A DNA stretch of 64,000 nucleotides from Paucibacter sp. TC2R-5 (GTDB lineage Bacteria; Pseudomonadota; Gammaproteobacteria; Burkholderiales; Burkholderiaceae_C), in contig NZ_JAJIRQ010000006.1 of assembly GCF_025717605.1 (NCBI RefSeq), forward strand, positions 130,015 to 194,014. The letters are read 5' to 3'. The notes under the pieces were generated by a model. The model was not told the origin of the DNA and did no database searches. It was given only the letters and a program-made list of their open reading frames with translations. The position numbers were made by a program, and so were the translations under genes. Positions 19,635 to 29,606 of this stretch are shown piece after piece; the stretch's first letter is position 1; each line of letters opens with the position of its first letter.

Positions 19635-21499
19635 AGGCCCTGCCCCAGATCTTGTGCCAAGGCCTGCACGGCGGCGACAAACACCTCTGCGCGGTGCGCG
19701 TAATTGCGGAACATATCGAGGCTGGCGCAGGCCGGGCTCAAGAGCACGCTGTCACCGCTGTGCGCCTGAGACAAACACCATTGCGTCGCGGCCTCCAGGC
19801 TTGCGTGGTCTTGCATGGGCACGCCGCTGTCCGCCAAGGCGGCGCGGATCTGCTCGGCGTCACGGCCTATCAGCGCAACAGCTCTGGCGTAACGGGCAAC
19901 ACCAGCGGCCAGGGGGCTGAAGTCCTGCCCCTTGCCGTCGCCACCCAGAATCAACACCAGCTTGGCAGGCGCACGGTCGTCGCCCAGGCCCTTGATCGCC
20001 GCCACGGTGGCGCCCACATTGGTGCCCTTGGAGTCGTCAACGAAGTCAACCCCATTGAGCGTCCCCACATGCTCGACCCGGTGCGGCTCGCCGCGGTATT
20101 CGCGCAATCCATGCAACATCGGCGCCAAGGCGCAGCCAGCGGCCGTTGCCAGCGCCAAGGCAGCCAAGGCATTGGCGGCGTTATGCCGCCCGCGCACTCG
20201 CAAGGCGTCGGCGGGCATCAGGCGCTGCAGAGTGATTTCTTCTTCCTCGTCGCCCTGAGAAAGCGCTGGGCCGCCCCAAGCTTTCTCAGCCCCCTTCGGG
20301 GGGTGCTGCGCAGCAGCTTGGGGGCGAACAGTTCGCTTCCGGCGCAAAGTTTCATCTTGTTCGCGGGCCCGCACCAACCAGGCCATGCCACCTTCCGTGA
20401 CCAAGCCAAAATCGCCCGGCCGGTCCGGCGCGTCCAGGCCAAAGCGAGCGACCTTGCGCCCGACCGATTTGGCCGCACGACCTCGGCCTTGCTTGACCAT
20501 CACGGCGGCCGGCACCATGGCTTCGACGGCCGGGTCGTCGCGGTTGATCACCATCAACGCGGCCTCACCGAACACGCGCGCCTTGGCCTGTGCATAGGCC
20601 TTCATATCGCCATGCCAATCAAGATGGTCTTGGCTCAAATTCAAGACGGCGGCAGCCGTCGGCTCAAACCCGCGCACCTCGTCGAGCTGGAAACTCGACA
20701 ACTCCAAAACCCAGACCTCAGGCAAAACTTCAAACACCGGGCCTTTAGGCGGCGGTGGGTCTATAGGCAGCGGCGCTTCATTCAAGAGCGCATCGACCAT
20801 CTCCATGGTGGTCTGCTTGTCCTCGCCTTGCTCCACGGCTTCAGCCACAGTTTCAGCAACAAGCTCCGGCGCGGTTTCAACCTCAGCCCCAGCCTCGACT
20901 TCTACTTCAACTTCTGGATCAGAGACTTGATGCGCCGGCGGCTCCGTCACGGCAGGCTCGGTCATCGGCTCAACAACAGGCTCGGGCTCTTGGTCCAGCG
21001 CCACTGACAGCGTCGTCAGCATGCTGGGGCCAATATTGCCGGCCATCACGACACGCTTGCCGGCCCGCTCGACCAGCAAGGCCGTCATGCAGGTGGTGGT
21101 GGTTTTGCCGTTAGTGCCGGTGATGGCGAGCAAGGCCGGCGCGTACTGGCGGCTTTGCTTCAGATCGGCCAGCGCTTGCGCGAACAGGCCCAACTCGCCT
21201 TGCACCGGCACGCCGGTCTGCTTGGCCAGCGTCAAGAAGGGAGCGATGCGGGCGTCCAGCGGCGACAGGCCCGGGCTCTTGAGCACCATCTGTACGCCGT
21301 TCAACGCGCTGACAGGCAGGTCGCCATAGAAAAACTCTGCGGCCGGCAGCTCGGCGCGCAGCTTTTCCAGCTGCGGCGGATTGGCGCGCGAATCCCAGAC
21401 CTGGACGCTGGCGCCATAACGCGTCATCCAGGCGGCCATGGCCAGGCCGGAGTCACCCAGACCCAAGACCAATACGCGAATGCCTTCGTAGCTGCGCAT
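19631..21499 (-). CDS. murD: UDP-N-acetylmuramoylalanine--D-glutamate ligase MurD with two insertions
   Basis: Adds D-Glu to UDP-MurNAc-L-Ala. 622 residues, whereas typical MurD is around 440-500. Core motifs are intact: [14 protein letters not shown] at the N-terminus, ATP loop [11 protein letters not shown] at about 126-136, [10 protein letters not shown] at about 264, and [11 protein letters not shown] at about 440. The excess lies in two places. Residues about 169-260 form a Pro/Glu/Val-rich acidic stretch ([31 protein letters not shown]), probably disordered. Residues about 380-425 are basic then acidic and are encoded partly by a GC-rich palindrome. Both lie between conserved elements, so the enzyme is expected to work. 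Confidence 0.95.
   Translation of the reverse strand: MRSYEGIRVLVLGLGDSGLAMAAWMTRYGASVQVWDSRANPPQLEKLRAELPAAEFFYGDLPVSALNGVQMVLKSPGLSPLDARIAPFLTLAKQTGVPVQGELGLFAQALADLKQSRQYAPALLAITGTNGKTTTTCMTALLVERAGKRVVMAGNIGPSMLTTLSVALDQEPEPVVEPMTEPAVTEPPAHQVSDPEVEVEVEAGAEVETAPELVAETVAEAVEQGEDKQTTMEMVDALLNEAPLPIDPPPPKGPVFEVLPEVWVLELSSFQLDEVRGFEPTAAAVLNLSQDHLDWHGDMKAYAQAKARVFGEAALMVINRDDPAVEAMVPAAVMVKQGRGRAAKSVGRKVARFGLDAPDRPGDFGLVTEGGMAWLVRAREQDETLRRKRTVRPQAAAQHPPKGAEKAWGGPALSQGDEEEEITLQRLMPADALRVRGRHNAANALAALALATAAGCALAPMLHGLREYRGEPHRVEHVGTLNGVDFVDDSKGTNVGATVAAIKGLGDDRAPAKLVLILGGDGKGQDFSPLAAGVARYARAVALIGRDAEQIRAALADSGVPMQDHASLEAATQWCLSQAHSGDSVLLSPACASLDMFRNYAHRAEVFVAAVQALAQDLGQGL
20272..20326. repeat. 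GC-rich palindromic element inside murD
   Basis: Outer arms 20272-20282 and 20315-20326 pair with one bulge, and an inner hairpin (ccccc-ttc-gggggg) lies between them. The element is in frame in murD and encodes part of the second insertion. It resembles dispersed intergenic palindromes seen in Burkholderiales genomes; that resemblance is recalled, not searched. Confidence 0.6.
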
Positions 21500-21503
21500 C
21501 GCC

Positions 21504-22682
21504 TTACCTGAGCTTCAAGCTGGCCAAACCAACCAGGCACAGCAGCATCGTGATGATCCAGAAACGCACGACGACCTGCGTTTCTTTCCATCCGGATTTT
21601 TCGAAATGGTGATGCAGCGGCGCCATCTTGAAGATGCGCCGGCCAGTTCCGTATTTCTTCTTGGTGTATTTGAACCAGCTCACCTGCAGCATCACCGACA
21701 AGACTTCGGCCACAAAGATGCCGCCCATGATGCCGAGCAGCATTTCCTGCCGCGTGATCACCGCCATCGTACCGAGCGCGCCGCCCAAGGACAGCGCACC
21801 TACGTCGCCCATGAAGACCTGGGCCGGATGGGCGTTGAACCACAAGAAAGCCAAACCAGCGCCGGCCATCGCGGCGCAGAAGATCAGCAGTTCGCCGGCA
21901 CCGGGGATATAGGGCAGAAGCAGGTATTTGGAGAACACCGAGGAGCCGGTGAAATAGGCAAACAGTCCCAGCACCGAGCCCACCATCACCACCGGCATGA
22001 TGGCCAGGCCGTCCAGCCCGTCGGTGATGTTGACCGCATTGCTGCAGCCGACGATGACGAAGTAGGACAGTCCGATAAAGCCGAATACGCCCAGCGGATA
22101 GCTGACCGTCTTGAAGAAGGGCACGATCAAGTCGGCCTTGGGCGGCAGCTCGGTCGAGAAGCCGCTGCTGACCCAGCGGAAGAACAACTCGATAACGCCG
22201 AAGATCGAAGTTTCCGACACGCTGAAGGCCAGATACAGCGCTGCGATCAAGCCAATCAAGGACTGCCAGAAAAACTTCTCGCGGCTGGCCATGCCCTCAG
22301 GGTCTTTGTCGACCACCTTACGCCAGTCATCGACCCAGCCTATTGCGCCAAAACCCATGGTCACCAGCATCACCACCCAGACAAAGCGGTTGCTCCAGTC
22401 AAACCACAGGAGCGTGGACACACCGATACCGATCAGGATTAAGACACCGCCCATGGTGGGCGTGCCGCTCTTGACCAGATGCTGCTGAATGCCGTATTCG
22501 CGGATGGGCTGACCGATCTTCATTTCGGTCAACTTGCGTATCACCCAGGGGCCAAATGCGAGACCAATCAACAAGGCCGTCATGGCAGCCATCACCGCAC
22601 GGAAAGTGATGTACTGAAAGACGCGCAAGAACCCGAGTTCGGGATAGATGCTCTGCAACCATTGAGCCAGACTAAGCAGCAT
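21504..22682 (-). CDS. mraY: Phospho-N-acetylmuramoyl-pentapeptide transferase MraY
   Basis: Inner-membrane enzyme transferring phospho-MurNAc-pentapeptide to undecaprenyl phosphate to make lipid I. 392 residues with about ten membrane segments. Catalytic motifs are visible: KSGTPTMGG at about 70, [13 protein letters not shown] at about 215 and the C-terminal [15 protein letters not shown]. It overlaps the murF end by 11 bases and lies four bases before murD. Confidence 0.98.
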   Translation of the reverse strand: MLLSLAQWLQSIYPELGFLRVFQYITFRAVMAAMTALLIGLAFGPWVIRKLTEMKIGQPIREYGIQQHLVKSGTPTMGGVLILIGIGVSTLLWFDWSNRFVWVVMLVTMGFGAIGWVDDWRKVVDKDPEGMASREKFFWQSLIGLIAALYLAFSVSETSIFGVIELFFRWVSSGFSTELPPKADLIVPFFKTVSYPLGVFGFIGLSYFVIVGCSNAVNITDGLDGLAIMPVVMVGSVLGLFAYFTGSSVFSKYLLLPYIPGAGELLIFCAAMAGAGLAFLWFNAHPAQVFMGDVGALSLGGALGTMAVITRQEMLLGIMGGIFVAEVLSVMLQVSWFKYTKKKYGTGRRIFKMAPLHHHFEKSGWKETQVVVRFWIITMLLCLVGLASLKLR

Positions 22683-24114
22683 TGACTGTTCCTCCGCCGT
22701 GGGCTTGCAAAGCGCTAACGACCCGTTCCATCTGCATGAACCTCGAACCCTTGACCAAGACGCTATTGACCACCGGCAACTCGGTAGCGTTGTTCAGTGC
22801 CGCGACCAAATCGGCGCTGGTATTGAAACGACGGGCCGCCGGGCCAAATGCCGCCGCGGCGTCGGCCGCCGCACTGCCGGCTGTCCAAAAATGAGCAATC
22901 CCACGAGCAGCGGCATAAGCGCCAACCTCGCGGTGAAACGCTTCGCCTTGATCACCTACTTCGCCCATATCGCCGAGCAGCAGCCATGAGTTGCGCCCCA
23001 AGTCGGCCAGCACATCAATGGCGGCGCGCACGCTGTCCGGGTTGGCGTTGTAGCTGTCGTCGATCAGGGTGACGCACCGGCCACCCTGCATAAAGCTCTT
23101 GAGCTGCGAGCGACCCTTGACCGGCTGAAAGCTCTCGAGCCCGCGCACGATCGCGGTGAGTGGTGCACCTGCCGCCAGCGCACAGGCCGCTGCGGCCAAG
23201 GCGTTGCGCACATTGTGCAAACCCGCCACGGCCAGCGCTACCGGCGCATCACCGGCGGGCGTATGCAACTCCAGTGCCCAGTGGCCCACCGATGCGGCGT
23301 CTGCGCCGTCTACCCAGTTCGCCTTGCCCGTCACATCGGCTTCGCCCTGCAGGGCAAAACTCAGGTGCGGACGCGTGCCGGCCATGGCGTGCCAGATCGG
23401 CGCGCAAGCATCTTCGGCCGGGAACACGGCCACGCCGGTGGCACCCAGCGCCTCGATGACGGCGCCGTTCTCGCGCGCAGCGGCCTCCACCGTCTGCATG
23501 AATTCCTGGTGCTCGCGCTGCGCGTTATTGACCAAGGCCACCGAGGGTGCCGCCATCTGGGCCAGGGGGGCGATTTCACCCGGATGGTTCATGCCCAGCT
23601 CGACCACTGCCGCGCGCATCCATTGCGACTTGTCCTGGCGCAAGCGCAGCAGGGTCAGGGGCACGCCGATATCGTTATTGAAATTGCCCACCGTCGCGAG
23701 CGAATCCTCGCCCAACCAGGCCTGCAAGATGCTGGCGATCATCTGGGTCACCGTGGTCTTGCCGTTGCTGCCGGTGACTGCGATCAGCGGCAGCTCGCAC
23801 CGAGCGCGCCAGGCGGCCGCCAAATGACCCAGGGCCGCCTTGGCATCGGGCACCAAGATGCCGCTCATGCTCGCTTCCAGCAGACCACGCTCGGCCAGTG
23901 CAGCCACCGCACCGGCGGCCTGCGCCTGGGGCAAAAAATCATGCGCATCAAAGCGCTCGCCACGCAGCGCTACAAACAAGTCGCCTTGCGCCAGGCTGCG
24001 GCTGTCGCTGTGAACGCGGCCGATCAGGGTGGCGGCGTCGCCGATCAGCTGCGCTTGCGGCACGGCGCTCAACAAGAGGCTATGGGCTTGGCCCAACGTC
24101 ATCATGGGGCTCAC
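22672..24114 (-). CDS. murF: UDP-MurNAc-tripeptide--D-Ala-D-Ala ligase MurF
   Basis: Completes the pentapeptide by adding D-Ala-D-Ala. 480 residues. ATP loop [14 protein letters not shown] at about 115, [15 protein letters not shown] at about 170, and [15 protein letters not shown] at about 355 match the family. It overlaps murE by four bases and mraY by eleven. Confidence 0.97.
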   Translation of the reverse strand: MSPMMTLGQAHSLLLSAVPQAQLIGDAATLIGRVHSDSRSLAQGDLFVALRGERFDAHDFLPQAQAAGAVAALAERGLLEASMSGILVPDAKAALGHLAAAWRARCELPLIAVTGSNGKTTVTQMIASILQAWLGEDSLATVGNFNNDIGVPLTLLRLRQDKSQWMRAAVVELGMNHPGEIAPLAQMAAPSVALVNNAQREHQEFMQTVEAAARENGAVIEALGATGVAVFPAEDACAPIWHAMAGTRPHLSFALQGEADVTGKANWVDGADAASVGHWALELHTPAGDAPVALAVAGLHNVRNALAAAACALAAGAPLTAIVRGLESFQPVKGRSQLKSFMQGGRCVTLIDDSYNANPDSVRAAIDVLADLGRNSWLLLGDMGEVGDQGEAFHREVGAYAAARGIAHFWTAGSAAADAAAAFGPAARRFNTSADLVAALNNATELPVVNSVLVKGSRFMQMERVVSALQAHGGGTVNAA

Positions 24115-25601
24115 AGACCTGCCCTCGCGATCAAGGCCAGACGTGCTTCATCAACATCGGAGAAAGGCCAGCGCTGGCCCTTGATTTCTTGATAGTCTTC
24201 ATGACCCTTGCCTGCCACCAGCAGCACATCGCGTGGGCCGGCCTGCAGCACAGCAGCCTGGATGGCCGACCGGCGATCAACCATGGTCAAGGGCGCGCCG
24301 CCCACTCCGGCGGCAATATCGGCCAGGATTTGCGCGGGGTCTTCATCACGCGGGTTATCGCTGGTGATGATCACCTTGTCCGCCTTGGCAGCGGCAATCG
24401 CGCCCATGGCCGGACGCTTGGCACGGTCACGGTTGCCGCCACATCCGAACACACAGATCAGCTTGCCGCCGCGCGCCTCGGCCAGCGGCTGCAGCGCCGT
24501 CAAGGCCTTGTCCAAGGCATCCGGCGTATGGGCATAGTCGACCACCAACTGCGGCAACTCCAAGCCATTGCCGACCCGCTGCATGCGGCCGGGCACCGGT
24601 GTAACTAGGCCCGCCACAGCGGCGATCTCCGCCAGACCATGGCCGAGTGCCCGCAAGCAACCGATCACACCCAGCAGATTGGCGACGTTGTACTCGCCGA
24701 TCAAGCCGGTCTCGATCAAGATCGCCTCATCGGCTTCGCGCAGCGTGAAGGCCAGGCCGCCGGCACGGTAATGCAGCTCGGTCGCCCGCAGTCGAGCGGG
24801 GCTGCTCAATGAACAGGTCCAGATGTCCAGCTTGGCGCCGAGTTCATGCGCCAGCTCGGCGCCCTTGGGGTCGTCGATATTCAGGACAGCAGCGCGCAGG
24901 CCCGGCGCATCGAACAAGGCTCGTTTGGCGACCCAGTAGGCCTCCATCGTGCCGTGATAGTCGAGGTGATCCTGGGTGAAATTGGTGAACAAGGCGACCC
25001 GGATCTCGCTGCCGCTGAGGCGAAACTCCTTCAAGCCTATTGAGGACGCCTCGATCGCGCAGGCCGCATAGCCCTGGTCTTGCATGCGGCGGAAGTTCGC
25101 TTGCAGCAGCACCGGGTCGGGTGTTGTCAGGCCGGTGTATTCGATCGCAGCGGCCTGCCGACCAGGAATAGGCGGCTCGCCCACCCCCAAGGTGCCGACC
25201 ACGCCGCAGCGCTGGCCCAACAAGGACAGCGCCTGCGCGCACCACCAAGCGGTCGAGGTCTTGCCATTGGTGCCGGTGGTGGCGATCACGTTCAAGGCCT
25301 TGGAAGGCTGGCCGTAATAGGCGGCGGCGATCAAGCCGGTCTTGGATTTCAAGTCCGGCAGCGACGCGACACGGGCGTCCACGAACCCATAACTTTCAAC
25401 CCCGGCGTCTTCGACCAGGCAGGTCGAAGCACCCGCGGCCAGGGCTTGCGCCACGAACTCGCGACCGTCGCGCGCATAGCCGGGCCAGGCGATGAAGGCA
25501 TCCCCCGGCTGCACCGCGCGGCTGTCGGTGCGCAGAACGCCGGTGGTCCATTCTTGCAACCAACGGGCGCAGGCTTCGGGAGATTTGAGGCGGGTCAGCA
25601 T
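24111..25601 (-). CDS. murE: UDP-MurNAc-dipeptide--meso-DAP ligase MurE
   Basis: Adds the third residue of the stem peptide. 496 residues. ATP loop TTGTNGKTSTAWW, and the substrate-specificity motif SDNPRDEDP, whose DNPR core is the signature of meso-diaminopimelate-adding enzymes, as expected for a Gram-negative. VFGCGGNRDRAKRPAMG precedes it. It begins seven bases after ftsI and overlaps murF by four. Confidence 0.97.
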   Translation of the reverse strand: MLTRLKSPEACARWLQEWTTGVLRTDSRAVQPGDAFIAWPGYARDGREFVAQALAAGASTCLVEDAGVESYGFVDARVASLPDLKSKTGLIAAAYYGQPSKALNVIATTGTNGKTSTAWWCAQALSLLGQRCGVVGTLGVGEPPIPGRQAAAIEYTGLTTPDPVLLQANFRRMQDQGYAACAIEASSIGLKEFRLSGSEIRVALFTNFTQDHLDYHGTMEAYWVAKRALFDAPGLRAAVLNIDDPKGAELAHELGAKLDIWTCSLSSPARLRATELHYRAGGLAFTLREADEAILIETGLIGEYNVANLLGVIGCLRALGHGLAEIAAVAGLVTPVPGRMQRVGNGLELPQLVVDYAHTPDALDKALTALQPLAEARGGKLICVFGCGGNRDRAKRPAMGAIAAAKADKVIITSDNPRDEDPAQILADIAAGVGGAPLTMVDRRSAIQAAVLQAGPRDVLLVAGKGHEDYQEIKGQRWPFSDVDEARLALIARAGL

Positions 25602-25608
25602 GATGGTT

Positions 25609-27453
25609 TCAGAAACTCTCTTCTACGGCCTGCGCTTTTTGGCTGGCGATGATCTGTGGCTTGACCTCGAGATCGGTAGGCACATTGAGCAGGCGCAGGC
25701 TTTGCGCGACCACTTGGCTGAACACCGGCCCGGCCACCGCGCCGCCGAAGTAGGCGCCGTTGCTAGGCTCGTCGACCATCACCGCGACGATGATGCGAGG
25801 GTTGCCGATCGGCGCCATGCCGACGAACCAGGAACGGTATTTCTTGCTCGCATAGCCCTTGCCTTCTTGCTTGTGGGCTGTGCCCGACTTGCCGCCGACG
25901 CTATAGCCGCTGACCATTGCTTGCGGCGCGGTGCCGCCGGGGCCGGCCGCCAGCTGCAACATGCCGCGCATGGTTTCGGCCGTCTTGGGTGAAAACACCC
26001 GAATGCCGGTGACCACTTCGTCGGGCGACTTGCGCATCATGGTGATCGGGATCACCTCGCCGTTATGGGCGAAGACGGTGTAGGCACGCGCCAGCTGCAG
26101 CAGCGAGGCAGACAGGCCGTAGCCGTAGGCCATCGTGGCCTGCTCGATTGGCCGCCAGCTTTTGTAGGGCCGCAGCTTGCCGGTGATGGCACCGGGGAAG
26201 TCGATCTGCGGCCGCTGGCCCAAGCCGATGGCAGTGAACAGCTCATGCATTTCACGCGGCGGCATGGACAGGGCCAGCTTGGCAACACCGACGTTGCTGG
26301 ACTTTTGAATGATCTGCGTGACGGTCAGCGTGTCGCGCGGCGTATGGTCGGTGGGTGACCAGCCGGCGATGCTGACGCTGCCGCGCCCGGTGTTGATGAC
26401 GCTGTCGGGCGTGACCCGGCCGGTTTCCAAAGCCAGGCCAACAATCATTGGCTTCATGGTCGAGCCGGGCTCGAAGATATCGGTCAGAGCCCGGTTGCGC
26501 AGCTGTGCGCCGCTAAGGTTCTTGCGCTCATCAGGCTTGTAGCTGGGGAAGTTGGCCAGGGCCAGGATTTCGCCGGTTTGCGCGTCCAGCACGACCACGC
26601 TGCCGGCCTTGGCCTTGTGCTCAGCGACAGCATCGCGGATGCGCTGGTAGGCAAAAAACTGCACCTTGGAGTCGATCGACAGGTCGATATCGCGGCCATT
26701 GGCAGCCGGCACGCGCTCGCCGATGTCTTCCACCACGCGGCCCAGCCGGTCGCGCACGACCGAGCGGCTGCCATCACGCCCCTGCAAATCTTTTTGGCGC
26801 GCCAGCTCCATGCCTTCTTGGCCCTTGTCCTCGATATTGGTGAAGCCCACCACATGGGCGGCAGCTTCACCTTCCGGGTACTTGCGCTTGTACTCGCGGT
26901 CTTGGAACACGCCTTTGAGCCCCAAGGCCTTGATCTGCGCGGCGATCTGGTCATCGGCCTGGCGTTGCAGCCAGACAAAGCGGGTGGCAGGGTCCAGCTT
27001 ACGCTCTAATTCGGCGTTAGAGATACCGAGGATCTTGGCCAGCGCCTTACGCTTTTCGGGGTCGGCGTCGACCTCTTTGGGGATGGCCCAAACCGAGGGC
27101 ACGGCCACGCTGGCGGCCAGCACTTGGCCGCTGCGGTCATTGATGCGGCCGCGACTGGCCGGCAGTTCGAGCTGGTGCACATAGCGCGCCTCGCCCTGCT
27201 TTTGATAGAACTGAGTGCCAATCACCTGCACATAGAGTGCGCGCGCCAGCAGGCCCGCAAAAGCCAAGCCGACCAGAGCCACCAGAAAGCGCGAACGCCA
27301 GACCGGCGTCTTGGAAGCCAGCAGCGGGCTGCTGGAATAGCTGACGCTGCGCATGCCCTGGGAACCACCAACCGCCTTGACCGCCTTGACCGCCTTGGCC
27401 GAACGCTTGACCGGCTCGGCACCGCTGGAGCGCGCACGCTTGAACCATTTCAT
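25609..27453 (-). CDS. ftsI: Septal peptidoglycan D,D-transpeptidase FtsI (PBP3)
   Basis: Class B penicillin-binding protein that cross-links septal peptidoglycan with FtsW. 614 residues: cytoplasmic N-terminus rich in Lys/Ala/Val, one membrane helix at about residues 54-74 (FLVALVGLAFAGLLARALYV), pedestal domain, then the transpeptidase domain. Active-site Ser is in EPGSTMKPM near residue 328, SSN is in KSSNVGVAKL, and the third motif is KSG in GGKSGTAHK near 520. Its start overlaps the ftsL end by four bases. Confidence 0.97.
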   Translation of the reverse strand: MKWFKRARSSGAEPVKRSAKAVKAVKAVGGSQGMRSVSYSSSPLLASKTPVWRSRFLVALVGLAFAGLLARALYVQVIGTQFYQKQGEARYVHQLELPASRGRINDRSGQVLAASVAVPSVWAIPKEVDADPEKRKALAKILGISNAELERKLDPATRFVWLQRQADDQIAAQIKALGLKGVFQDREYKRKYPEGEAAAHVVGFTNIEDKGQEGMELARQKDLQGRDGSRSVVRDRLGRVVEDIGERVPAANGRDIDLSIDSKVQFFAYQRIRDAVAEHKAKAGSVVVLDAQTGEILALANFPSYKPDERKNLSGAQLRNRALTDIFEPGSTMKPMIVGLALETGRVTPDSVINTGRGSVSIAGWSPTDHTPRDTLTVTQIIQKSSNVGVAKLALSMPPREMHELFTAIGLGQRPQIDFPGAITGKLRPYKSWRPIEQATMAYGYGLSASLLQLARAYTVFAHNGEVIPITMMRKSPDEVVTGIRVFSPKTAETMRGMLQLAAGPGGTAPQAMVSGYSVGGKSGTAHKQEGKGYASKKYRSWFVGMAPIGNPRIIVAVMVDEPSNGAYFGGAVAGPVFSQVVAQSLRLLNVPTDLEVKPQIIASQKAQAVEESF

Positions 27454-27752
27454 CGCGCGGCTCCGGACTTGGCGGCGGCTGCGGTGGCGTGGTCGTCGGC
27501 CATTTGAATCACATTCGGGCTGATGGCGCGCATCTTCAGGCGCTCACGAGCGACCTGCTCCACGCGCAGATTGGTCGCCTGCGCATGGCGCTCGGCCTGC
27601 AGACGTTGACTGTCGGCCTCCAGGCGCCGCCCTTCGGCTTGCGCGCGGTCCAGCTCGGTGAACAAGCGGCGCGCCTCATAGGCGCTGCGCACCAAGACCA
27701 TGCCCGACACCAGCACGACCATCAGCAAGATGAAGTTCAGCCGCCCCAGCAT
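27450..27752 (-). CDS. ftsL: Cell division protein FtsL
   Basis: Small bitopic protein that bridges FtsQ and FtsB and helps activate FtsWI. 100 residues: membrane helix at about residues 5-23 (LNFILLMVVLVSGMVLVRSAY), then a coiled coil rich in Glu, Arg and Ala, with the C-terminal VARERLKMRAISPNVIQMAD typical of the family. Position between rsmH and ftsI and length agree. Parts quoted are the key motifs only. Confidence 0.92.
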   Translation of the reverse strand: MLGRLNFILLMVVLVSGMVLVRSAYEARRLFTELDRAQAEGRRLEADSQRLQAERHAQATNLRVEQVARERLKMRAISPNVIQMADDHATAAAAKSGAAR

Positions 27753-27754
27753 GA

Positions 27755-28738
27755 CTACTCGCCCCGCCGGCGCTTGTGATGCTCAAGCGGCAGCGGCACA
27801 TCGGTGCGCTGAGCGATACGCAAGACCGCCGAGCGCGAGCGCGGGTTGGCCTGCACCTCGGCCTCACTGGGCTTGATGCGGGCAATCGCCAGCAGCGCCA
27901 GGGGCTTAGGCTCGGCAAACAAGGCACGGCGATCGACCACCTGCTTGCTGTGGCCGCCGATGAAGTTCTTGACGATGCGGTCTTCGAGCGAGTGAAAGCT
28001 GATGATGGCCATGCGCCCGCCGGGCTTGAGCAGCGCCAACGCCGCGTTCAGCCCTTGCTCGAGCTCCTCAAGCTCGCCATTGACGTGAATCCGAAGAGCT
28101 TGAAAGGTGCGCGTGGCGGGGTTTTGACCCGGCTCGCGTGTCTTGACCGCACGAGCCACGACTTCGGACAGCTCGTCGGTTGTGCGCACGGGCTGGCCGT
28201 CTGTGCGGCGAGCAATAAGCGCCTTTGCAATCTGGCCAGCAAACCGTTCTTCTCCATAGTTGCGTATCACTTCCGCAATCTGACGCTCATCGGCGCGGGC
28301 CAGGAAATCCGCAGCGCTTTCGCCACGGGTGGTGTCCATGCGCATATCCAGCGGTCCGCTGAAACGGAAGCTGAAACCACGCTCGGGGTTGTCAATCTGC
28401 GGGCTAGACACACCCAAATCCAGCAACACACCCTGCACTTGCTCGATACCCAAGCCACGCAGTTGGGCGCGCATATCGGCAAAAGGCGAGTGAAGAATGG
28501 CAAAACGAGGGTCGGTGATGCGGTCCGGGCCTTCGGTGGCGGCGGCGATCGCCTCCAAGTCACGATCGATCGCAATCAAACGCCCCTGCGGGCTCAATTG
28601 CTTTAGCAGCAGACGGGAATGCCCGCCACGGCCAAATGTGCCGTCGACGTAGATGCCGTCGGGCGAGGTCAAGACGTTCTCGACCGTTTCGTTCAAGAGC
28701 ACAGTGGTGTGCGAGAACTGGGCAGTTGGGGTTTCCAT
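27755..28738 (-). CDS. rsmH: 16S rRNA (cytosine-1402 N4) methyltransferase RsmH
   Basis: SAM-dependent methyltransferase also called MraW, acting on the decoding centre of the small ribosomal subunit. 327 residues. SAM-binding signatures: [17 protein letters not shown] at about 30 and [12 protein letters not shown]; further motifs [19 protein letters not shown] and [14 protein letters not shown]. It shares one base with mraZ and is two bases from ftsL. Confidence 0.98.
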   Translation of the reverse strand: METPTAQFSHTTVLLNETVENVLTSPDGIYVDGTFGRGGHSRLLLKQLSPQGRLIAIDRDLEAIAAATEGPDRITDPRFAILHSPFADMRAQLRGLGIEQVQGVLLDLGVSSPQIDNPERGFSFRFSGPLDMRMDTTRGESAADFLARADERQIAEVIRNYGEERFAGQIAKALIARRTDGQPVRTTDELSEVVARAVKTREPGQNPATRTFQALRIHVNGELEELEQGLNAALALLKPGGRMAIISFHSLEDRIVKNFIGGHSKQVVDRRALFAEPKPLALLAIARIKPSEAEVQANPRSRSAVLRIAQRTDVPLPLEHHKRRRGE

Positions 28739-29166
28739 CAGAAGCTGAAGTCCTTCAAAGCGTCCGGCATATCGGACTGCATGACCTGGGCTTCATGTGC
28801 GGCATAGGCGGCCGCATCCCAGAGCTCGAAATGACTGCCCATACCCATCAAGATCACATCTTTTTGCAAACCGGCGGAGGCACGCAGCTCGGGCGAAATC
28901 AGCACGCGCGCAGCGCCGTCGATCTCGACATCCATCGCATTACCCAGAAACACCCGCTTCCAGCCAGCCGCAGACATCGGCAAGGCCGCCACCCGCTCGC
29001 GAAAGCCTTCCCACACCGAACGCGGGAACACGATCAAGCAGCCGTCGGGGTGCTTGGTGATAGTCAGCTGACCAGCACACAGCGCCTGCAAGACTTCACG
29101 GTGGCGTGTAGGGACGGCCAAACGCCCCTTGGCATCCATTGCCAAGGCTGAAGCCCCTTGAAACAC
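28738..29166 (-). CDS. mraZ: Transcriptional regulator MraZ
   Basis: First gene of the dcw operon and its own repressor in organisms where this was tested. 142 residues from a GTG giving (V)[20 protein letters not shown], which matches the family start; a TTG 23 codons upstream would include the operator and promoter and was rejected. Two AbrB-like half domains with the DAKGRLAVP and [13 protein letters not shown] repeats are visible. Operator-like boxes lie directly upstream. Confidence 0.95.
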   Translation of the reverse strand: MFQGASALAMDAKGRLAVPTRHREVLQALCAGQLTITKHPDGCLIVFPRSVWEGFRERVAALPMSAAGWKRVFLGNAMDVEIDGAARVLISPELRASAGLQKDVILMGMGSHFELWDAAAYAAHEAQVMQSDMPDALKDFSF

Positions 29167-29172
29167 AAAATT

Positions 29173-29207
29173 CGCCACGGCGACCCACCAATTTGCACTT
29201 ATCCCCA
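29173..29207 (-). promoter_or_regulatory. MraZ-box array upstream of mraZ
   Basis: On the minus strand TGGGG (29207-29203), TGCAA (29197-29193), TGGGT (29187-29183) and TGGCG (29177-29173) repeat with exact 10-base phase. MraZ is known to bind TGGGN boxes separated by five bases. Two boxes are perfect and two degenerate. The array ends just before the GTG start, so binding should block the promoter or early transcription. Confidence 0.65.
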
Positions 29208-29228
29208 CTTTACTCGATGAACGATCGA

Positions 29229-29256
29229 ATATCAAGGCAAGTCAAATATTTTTCAA
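29229..29256 (-). promoter_or_regulatory. Candidate dcw operon promoter
   Basis: Minus-strand TTGAAA (29256-29251) and TGATAT (29234-29229) with a 16-base spacer in AT-rich DNA, about 20 bases upstream of the MraZ boxes. Assignment by consensus only. Confidence 0.5.
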
Positions 29257-29606
29257 TTAAATCAAGTACTTAGCGACAATTCATGAAGCAAGCATTAGGT
29301 AAAAATCGTTCAAAAATAAGGACTTGCATAGGGGTCTGCAAGTTGAGGATGAGGTGATGCGGGCGCCAGCCCCCATTTGCGATAGAGCCGCGCCGACTCG
29401 GTAGCTGCGCCCCAGCCAACATGCGCAGACAATGGCTGAGCTTCGAAGGCCATAGCGAGCGCCATCCAGGCGGCGCGGCCCGCCCAAAGCAAGACCAAAC
29501 CAAGCCCAGCAAGGTCAGATCGGCCTCCCCAATGACTTCAGACTCGATCAGCGTGATGCCCGCCTACTAGGCAGCAGCCAGCTCGGCGCCGGCAGCGCCT
29601 TGGCGT
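29257..29606. other. Gap without a confident gene; possible decayed coding remnant
   Basis: About 350 bases between the dcw promoter and the MOSC-fusion gene. On the minus strand, two overlapping frames show protein-like stretches (TLIESEVIGEADLTLLGLV upstream, then LWAGRAAWMALAMAFEAQPL in another frame), suggesting a frameshifted 3' end of a former gene. No family was recognised and no start or ribosome site is convincing. It is reported as unexplained rather than as a gene. Confidence 0.35.
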
